A stretch of DNA of 37,777 nt from JAATGI01 sp036510675. Lineage in GTDB: Bacteria > Pseudomonadota > Alphaproteobacteria > ATCC43930 > CGMCC-115725. The notes under the pieces are model-generated. The model searched no databases and had not been told where the DNA came from. It saw nothing but the letters and a program-made list of their open reading frames with translations. Location: NCBI GenBank assembly GCA_036510675.1, contig DATCDN010000014.1, positions 1 through 37,777 of the forward strand. The letters run 5' to 3'. The position numbers and the translations under genes are program-made. Shown one piece after another: positions 33,609 through 37,777 of the stretch. The number at the start of each line of letters is the position of its first letter. The first letter of the stretch is position 1.

Positions 33609-34628
33609 CTAGGCCACCAAATCCTTGGCTTCGACGCGCAGGTTGATCTTGCCCTCCGCCTCCAGTGATTGCGCGGCCACCAGAATCTGGCGCTGTGCCG
33701 CCTCGACTTCGGCGAGGCGCATCGGCCCCTTGGTCGCGATTTCCTCCTTCAAGGATTCGGCGGCGCGCGTCGACATGTTGCGGAACACCTTGTCGCGCAG
33801 CCCTTCGTCCACGCCCTTCAGCGCGGGCACCAGCAGGTTCTGATCGATCTCGCGCAACAGGGTCTGCATGCTGCGATCATCGACATCGACCAGGTCGGCG
33901 AACACGAACATGTTGTCGTAGATGCGCTGGGCCAGCTCGGCATCGTAGAGCTTGATCGAGTTGAGCATGCTCTGCGAGCGGCTGCCGTCGAACTGGTTGA
34001 GGATTTCCGCCGCCGCCTTGACGCCGCCGACGGTGGTCAGCCGCACCTGCGGCGATTCGCCGACCAGCTGATCCTTCAGCGCCTCGTTCAATTCCTGAAT
34101 CGCGGTGGGCGGGATCATGTCCAGCGTGGCGAGGCGCGGGATCACCTGCTCCACCAGTTCGTCCGGCAGATGCGCCACCACCTCGATCGCCTGATCGCCC
34201 TCCATATAGGCGAGGATCATGGCGACGATCTGCGGATGTTCGGCGCGGATCAATTCGGCGACGACGCGCGCATCCTGCCATTTCACCGCCTCGATGCCGG
34301 CGGAATCGCCACCATGCATCAGCCGCTCCAACAGGCCCGAGGCGCGCTTTTCGCCGATCGCTTCGACCAGCGCGCCGCGCAGATATTCCTCGGCGCCGAC
34401 GCCGGACGCGGTCTGCTCGCTCATCAGGCTGGCGAATTCCTGGAACACCGCCTCGGCCGAATCCTTGGCGACCTTCGGCAGGCGCGCCATCGCGCTGGCC
34501 AGCCGGTTGATCTCGCGCGGCGCCAGATGCTTGATGACCTCCGCCGCCTCCTTTTGACCGACCAGTGTCATCAGGATCGCCGCCTTTTCGATATCGGTCG
34601 GCTCACTTTTGGTTTCCAGGGATGCCAC
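33609..34628 (-). CDS. fliG: Flagellar rotor protein FliG
   Basis: This 339-residue rotor protein transmits torque from the stators. The N-terminal DIEKAAILMTLVGQKEAAEV, the middle AEHPQIVAMILAYMEGDQ, and the C-terminal charged torque helix DVDDRSMQTLLREID with NMSTRAAESLKEEI are canonical. The start is GTG at 34628: AAGGAG lies 10 bases upstream, and the resulting length equals the family norm. The in-frame ATG at 34823 would add 65 residues that are merely a second reading of fliF. It overlaps fliF by 26 bp. Confidence 0.96.
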   Translation of the reverse strand: MASLETKSEPTDIEKAAILMTLVGQKEAAEVIKHLAPREINRLASAMARLPKVAKDSAEAVFQEFASLMSEQTASGVGAEEYLRGALVEAIGEKRASGLLERLMHGGDSAGIEAVKWQDARVVAELIRAEHPQIVAMILAYMEGDQAIEVVAHLPDELVEQVIPRLATLDMIPPTAIQELNEALKDQLVGESPQVRLTTVGGVKAAAEILNQFDGSRSQSMLNSIKLYDAELAQRIYDNMFVFADLVDVDDRSMQTLLREIDQNLLVPALKGVDEGLRDKVFRNMSTRAAESLKEEIATKGPMRLAEVEAAQRQILVAAQSLEAEGKINLRVEAKDLVA

Positions 34629-36267
34629 GGCTGATCCACTCCTTGATGACCTGGGCGGTCCGCCCAGGATCGTTGGCGACGATTTTCCTGACCGCATCGA
34701 CATCGACGGTGAACGTATCGGCGCCGACACCCGAAAAATCGATCCCGCCCGAGGCCGTCGCGTTGGCGGCGCCATGCCCTGCGTCGCCACGTCCCGCCCC
34801 GCCTCCAGTACCCCCAGCGCCACCCATCGCGGTGGCGGACGCGTCTTGCAGCGTCAGCGTGCCGGGCCGGGCCCGCAGCCAGCGCAACAGCGGGAAGACG
34901 CCGCCGAACAGCGCCAAGAGGCCGGCCAGCGCCAGCGCCGCGTTCTGGCTGGCGAGCTGAATCCACGGCTCCTTCCACCAGGTCAGCGCCACCTTCGGCG
35001 CCGGCTCGATCTTGTTGAACGGCAGGTCGATGACCGTGACCTCGTGGCGCGCGCCAGCCCCGACCACCGATTCGACCAGCGTCTTGATCGATTTGATGCG
35101 CGTTGCCGGAATCGGCGCCCCGCTGGCGTTGTTCAGCAGCACCGCGACCGAAATGGCGTGCAGCTTCCACGGCGGGTCCTGAAGATATTGGACGGTCTTG
35201 TCGATGTCGTAACTGGTAACGGCGCGGCTTTCGCGGGAGCCGGCCGGCCGGGCCGGCGCCTTCGCGGCGTCGGCGCCAGCAGCGGCAGCCGCCGGCGTGG
35301 GAGCGGTCACGGTCGGCGTCTCCGGCGGCCGGTTCGACAGCGCGCCCGGAATGCCGGATGGCGTTCCGCCCTCGCCGCCCTCGCGCGTCGTCTGATCCTG
35401 GCTGAGGATGTGGCCCTCGCCGTATTTGATCAGGCTCTGCTTCGATTGCGAGAAGTCGATATCGGCATCGACCGAGATGCGGAAATTGCCCTGCCCGACC
35501 ACCGGCGCCAGCAGATCGTCGATCAGCCGCTCGTACCTGGTGTTGATCTGTTCCACCACCGCGAGCTGCGCCGGAATCTCCTGCATGCCGTCGCTGTGCT
35601 GGGTATTGAGGACCTTGCCGTCCTGATCGACGATGGTGACGTTGTCGCGCTCCAGCCCCGGCACGCTCGACGCGATCAACCCGACCACGCCGGCGACCTG
35701 GGCGCCCGACATCCGCGCGCCGGTCGCGAGGCGCAGCAGCACCGAGGCGCTGGGTTTCGGCTCGTCGGCAAGGAAGCCGGTGCGCTTCGGCAACGCCAGC
35801 GTCACCTGCGCCGACAGCACGCCATCGAGCTCGCCCAGCGTGTGCGACAGATTGGCTTCGAGACCGCGGACATAATGGACCTGTTCGATGAACGGGCTGA
35901 CGCCCAGCGCCTCATTGTCGAGAAGGCCCCAGGCGTCGCTGTCGGTCTTCGGCACGCCGCGCGCCGCGAGTTGCAGCCGCGCCTGCCCCAATTGCCCGGT
36001 CGGCACCAGGATCACCCGGCCGCCCTCGCCGATGCGATAGGGGATATTCAGCTTTTGCAGCTCGGCCAGCGCGCGGCCGCCCTGCTGGCCGCTGAGCCCG
36101 GCATAAAGCACCGAATAATCGGGATCGCGCGACCACAGGAAGGTCAGCGCGATCATCGTCGCCGCCACCGCGACGCCGGCGGAAATCGCGACGCGCCGAT
36201 TGGCGAGGAACGCGGAGCGGGCGCGTGCCGTGATGTTCTTCGCGAAATCGGCGTCCAGTACCGTCAC
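34603..36267 (-). CDS. fliF: MS-ring protein FliF
   Basis: This 554-residue protein forms the membrane MS ring on which the motor is built. It has membrane segments at ~25-45 and ~440-463. The YscJ-like and ring-building parts include LYAGLSGQQGGRALAELQKL, VRGLEANLSHTLGELDGVLS, SAQVTLALPKR and GLIASSVPGLERDNVTIVDQ. The C-terminal FliG-binding tail is VDVDAVRKIVANDPGRTAQV. The start is GTG at 36267 with GGGGAG six bases upstream. A Gly/Ala-rich insert lies before the tail. It follows fliE after a 114-bp gap. Confidence 0.96.
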   Translation of the reverse strand: MTVLDADFAKNITARARSAFLANRRVAISAGVAVAATMIALTFLWSRDPDYSVLYAGLSGQQGGRALAELQKLNIPYRIGEGGRVILVPTGQLGQARLQLAARGVPKTDSDAWGLLDNEALGVSPFIEQVHYVRGLEANLSHTLGELDGVLSAQVTLALPKRTGFLADEPKPSASVLLRLATGARMSGAQVAGVVGLIASSVPGLERDNVTIVDQDGKVLNTQHSDGMQEIPAQLAVVEQINTRYERLIDDLLAPVVGQGNFRISVDADIDFSQSKQSLIKYGEGHILSQDQTTREGGEGGTPSGIPGALSNRPPETPTVTAPTPAAAAAGADAAKAPARPAGSRESRAVTSYDIDKTVQYLQDPPWKLHAISVAVLLNNASGAPIPATRIKSIKTLVESVVGAGARHEVTVIDLPFNKIEPAPKVALTWWKEPWIQLASQNAALALAGLLALFGGVFPLLRWLRARPGTLTLQDASATAMGGAGGTGGGAGRGDAGHGAANATASGGIDFSGVGADTFTVDVDAVRKIVANDPGRTAQVIKEWISRGIPGNQK

Positions 36268-36342
36268 TCACCACTCCCCGCCGCCGTGCGGAACGATCCA
36301 CGCTTGCCGCCGCCCGGCCGCGCCCTGCCTCCGCATCGTCCT

Positions 36343-36363
36343 CGGCCGCGTGCCCCGCGGCCG
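36343..36363. other. GC-only hairpin in the fliE-fliF gap
   Basis: Arms CGGCCGCG (36343-36350) and CGCGGCCG (36356-36363) pair perfectly around a 5-nt loop within the only sizeable gap inside the fli series (36268-36381). It has no T-tract in the direction of transcription. It may moderate read-through or protect mRNA ends, lowering fliF relative to fliE, but this is only structural inference. Confidence 0.35.
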
Positions 36364-36381
36364 CGCCCCGAGCGGTCCGCG

Positions 36382-36729
36382 CTACACCTGCATGTTCATG
36401 ATGCTGCTATACGCCTCGGTCACCCGGTCGCGGACCGAGACCGCGGTTTGAAACGCGAGATTGGCCTTTTCCAGCGACACCATGACGCTGCTGAGCGGGA
36501 TGGCGTGGTTGCCGGCGGCATAGGAAGCGGCGGCGCCGCTGGCGGTCGCGACCTGGCTGTTGACCCGGTCGATCGCGGTCTTCAGCGTGTCGGTGAAGGA
36601 CGCCTTGGCCTTCACCCCGCCGATCGCGCCCGTGCCGAGGCCGGTGCTGGCGGCGCTGGTGATTTCGCTGGCGAGGCCCTGAATGTCCGACAGGACGCCG
36701 CCGGCGACCATGGGAATGAGCGGGATCAT
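36382..36729 (-). CDS. fliE: Hook-basal body protein FliE
   Basis: This 115-residue protein joins the MS ring to the rod. The C-terminal half is diagnostic: FTDTLKTAIDRVNSQVA, then ASYAAGNHAIPLSSVMVSLE, KANLAFQTAVSVRDRVTEAY and SSIMNMQV. Normal length. The start overlaps the stop of the upstream PilZ-like gene (ATGA), tying that gene to the flagellar operon. Confidence 0.95.
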   Translation of the reverse strand: MIPLIPMVAGGVLSDIQGLASEITSAASTGLGTGAIGGVKAKASFTDTLKTAIDRVNSQVATASGAAASYAAGNHAIPLSSVMVSLEKANLAFQTAVSVRDRVTEAYSSIMNMQV

Positions 36730-37355
36730 CGGTGGCTCCCCGCCGCCGGAGCGGCATGTTGCGCCAACTGGCGCCGATGCTCGAGAAAGACCAGGCGCGC
36801 GAACGATTCACCGAGCTCGTCCGCCATCTCGGCAAGCGCGACCTCGACCGTCCACTGGCCGACGCCCGGCGCCGGCGAACACGATGTCACCCGCCCCGCC
36901 AGCGCGATCGCGTCGCGCAATAGATCGCTGAGATAGACCCGGCTGATCAGCCAGGTGTCGAGCGCCAGCGGCGCCCCTTGGGTCCAGGACAGGCGGCCGA
37001 GACTGAGCTCGATCGGCCGCGTCGCCGGCAGCGTGCCGTCGCGATAGGCGAGCCGCGCCAGCATCGCCACGATCATGTCGAGCTTCACCCGCAGCGGCTC
37101 CAGCGCGTCGTTCAGCACCGGATCGTCGATCGGCGCGGTGCCCAGATCGGCGGATTTCAACAGCATGCCGATGACGATGGCGTTGTCGCGCGCCAGCCGG
37201 TCGAGCAAGGCGGCGTCGGGCGGCGGCGTCAGCATCTCCCATTCGACCGGCACCGCCATCGCCAGCGAGAAGGTCGGCCGATCCGCGACCATGACCGGGC
37301 GCGGCGGGCGATTGCCGGCAGCGCGCACCCGTCCTTCCGAGCCCATCAGCTTCAT
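36726..37355 (-). CDS. Probable atypical PilZ-type protein (possible c-di-GMP receptor) at the head of the fli operon
   Basis: A protein of about 209 residues, not recognised with certainty. A long helix (ALEPLRVKLDMIVAMLARLA), then strands beginning RPIELSLGRLSWTQGAPLAL and TWLISRVYLSDLLRDAIALA, and a terminal FARLVFLEHRRQLAQ follow the layout I associate with atypical PilZ (tPilZ) domains. The canonical RxxxR and D/NxSxxG c-di-GMP motifs are not intact, as is common in that subgroup. The ATG at 37355, with GGGGAAGAAG upstream, is preferred to the GTG at 37385. It overlaps fliE by 4 bp. A role in flagellar regulation is inferred from position. Confidence 0.6.
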   Translation of the reverse strand: MKLMGSEGRVRAAGNRPPRPVMVADRPTFSLAMAVPVEWEMLTPPPDAALLDRLARDNAIVIGMLLKSADLGTAPIDDPVLNDALEPLRVKLDMIVAMLARLAYRDGTLPATRPIELSLGRLSWTQGAPLALDTWLISRVYLSDLLRDAIALAGRVTSCSPAPGVGQWTVEVALAEMADELGESFARLVFLEHRRQLAQHAAPAAGSHR

Positions 37356-37547
37356 GGCGACTTCTTCCCCGAGCCTTGATCGCACATATTGACGAAAATC
37401 GATAATTTGTCGAACTAATAGTTACCACAACCGCGGGACGGCGGGCAAGAAAGTGACGGGGTGAGGAATCGCGTCAGGCCGCCGGAGCGGCATAAAAAAA
37501 GGTGCCACACCCCGGAGCTCCCTTAATTTGAGGAGGAAGAAGAAAAG
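37356..37547 (-). promoter_or_regulatory. Upstream region of the fli operon, no defined promoter
   Basis: Directly ahead of the first gene is an AT-rich block (37386-37430) in an otherwise GC-rich setting, the most likely place for the promoter of the ~20.5-kb fli series. No convincing sigma-54 or sigma-28 element is visible on the minus strand. A TTGTGG followed about 18 bases later by an AT-rich hexamer could be a weak sigma-70 promoter. Positions 37440-37547 contain an A-tract (37494-37500) and a purine-rich stretch but no gene. Confidence 0.3.
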
Positions 37548-37559
37548 GTGAAGGTTGAA

Positions 37560-37583
37560 CCGCCAAGGCGCCAAGGCGCCAAG
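37560..37583. repeat. Short 8-bp tandem repeat (GCGCCAAG type)
   Basis: Three head-to-tail copies, CCGCCAAG, GCGCCAAG and GCGCCAAG, occur in the non-coding right flank. Short repeats of this CGCCAAGG style are, from memory, dispersed through intergenic regions of several bacterial genomes. Copy number cannot be assessed here. The remaining sequence from 37584 to 37711 shows no gene that I can support. Confidence 0.5.
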
Positions 37584-37711
37584 AAGAAAGTCACCGTCCC
37601 GGCTTTCGAGCGTGTGAAGGATTCTGGTTTTGGGCGCGGTGGGGTGCTGAAAGGCCGAGCGATAGTGTGCCGGCGGGGGCGCGGTTGGATTTGGGCGGCC
37701 GGTTCGGTGCT

Positions 37712-37777
37712 TTATGCGGTAGCGGCTGCGATCCTGAGCCGGTGAGCGACCATGAGGTTGTTGGCCAGGGCGTGCCA
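37712..37777 (-). CDS. C-terminal tail of a probable transposase (5' part outside window)
   Basis: A minus-strand open frame enters from the right edge and stops at TAA (37712-37714). It encodes 21 residues beginning WHALANNLMVAHRL. This resembles the C-terminal end of IS4/IS5/IS1182-style DDE transposases as I remember them, but so short a piece cannot be assigned to a family. If correct, IS sequence flanks the flagellar locus on both sides. Confidence 0.4.
   Translation of the reverse strand, partial: WHALANNLMVAHRLRIAAATA

Noticed and set aside
34629..34823. Longer FliG start at 34823
   Set aside because: The extra 65 residues only re-read the fliF 3' end; the GTG at 34628 has AAGGAG and gives the family length.
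37478..37500. Hairpin GCCGC/GCGGC followed by an A-tract as a terminator
   Set aside because: On the plus strand the tract is A rather than T, and on the minus strand the T-tract precedes the stem, so neither direction fits an intrinsic terminator.
37548..37745. Plus-strand frame of 65 codons near the right edge
   Set aside because: A purine-rich stretch mimics a ribosome site, but the frame reads through the 8-bp tandem repeat and lies antisense to the probable transposase tail.

Overview
The window is a single, nearly complete flagellar superlocus from a G+C-rich proteobacterium, with remnants of insertion sequences at both edges. Composition, IS types and some pairings (fliQ next to flhA) suggest an alphaproteobacterium. 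The overall architecture is gammaproteobacterial or sphingomonad-like: flgBCDEFGHIJ-KL in strict order, divergent flgA-flgN, a sigma-28 gene, and MotC/MotD-type stators. The genus cannot be fixed from the sequence alone.

Layout. Positions 1-422 hold the tail of an IS630-family transposase and a 160-bp inverted-repeat structure. Positions 423-15574 (minus strand, read right to left) form the rod-hook operon flgB-C-D-E-F-G-H-I-J-orf124-K-L, ending in a giant sulfotransferase/glycosyltransferase fusion. A 142-bp AT-rich divergent region (15575-15716) separates flgB from the plus-strand pair flgA-flgN (15717-16801). Positions 16825-37355 (minus strand) form a second tightly packed series. In transcription order it is a PilZ-like gene, fliE, fliF, fliG, fliK, fliM, fliN, fliQ (canonical copy), flhA, fliA, motA, motB, orf90, fliH, fliI, fliJ, fliL, fliO, fliP, fliQ (divergent copy), fliR, flhB. 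Most junctions overlap or are separated by a few bases, so each series probably behaves as one transcript. Positions 37356-37777 hold the upstream region, a short tandem repeat and a probable transposase tail on the minus strand.

Function. The genes encode the MS ring and rod adaptor (FliF, FliE), rotor and C ring (FliG, FliM, FliN), export gate (FlhA, FlhB, FliP, FliQ, FliR, FliO), export ATPase complex (FliH, FliI, FliJ), stators and FliL, rod (FlgB, C, F, G), P and L rings with the FlgA chaperone (FlgI, FlgH), rod-cap muramidase (FlgJ), hook, hook cap and hook-length control (FlgE, FlgD, FliK), hook-filament junction (FlgK, FlgL), an export chaperone (FlgN) and sigma-28 (FliA). Flagellin, filament cap, FliS, FlgM, FlhF/FlhG, master regulators and all chemotaxis genes are not in the window.

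Most unusual points: two different FliQ proteins in one locus; a FliM whose N-terminus cannot contain the usual CheY-binding peptide, next to an flhA-fliA-motAB block that lacks the flhFG and che genes normally inside it; a 1213-residue Ala/Pro-rich FliK with internal 55-residue tandem repeats; a sulfotransferase fused to glycosyltransferase domains behind flgL; a PilZ-like gene heading the fli series; and two unrecognised small genes.
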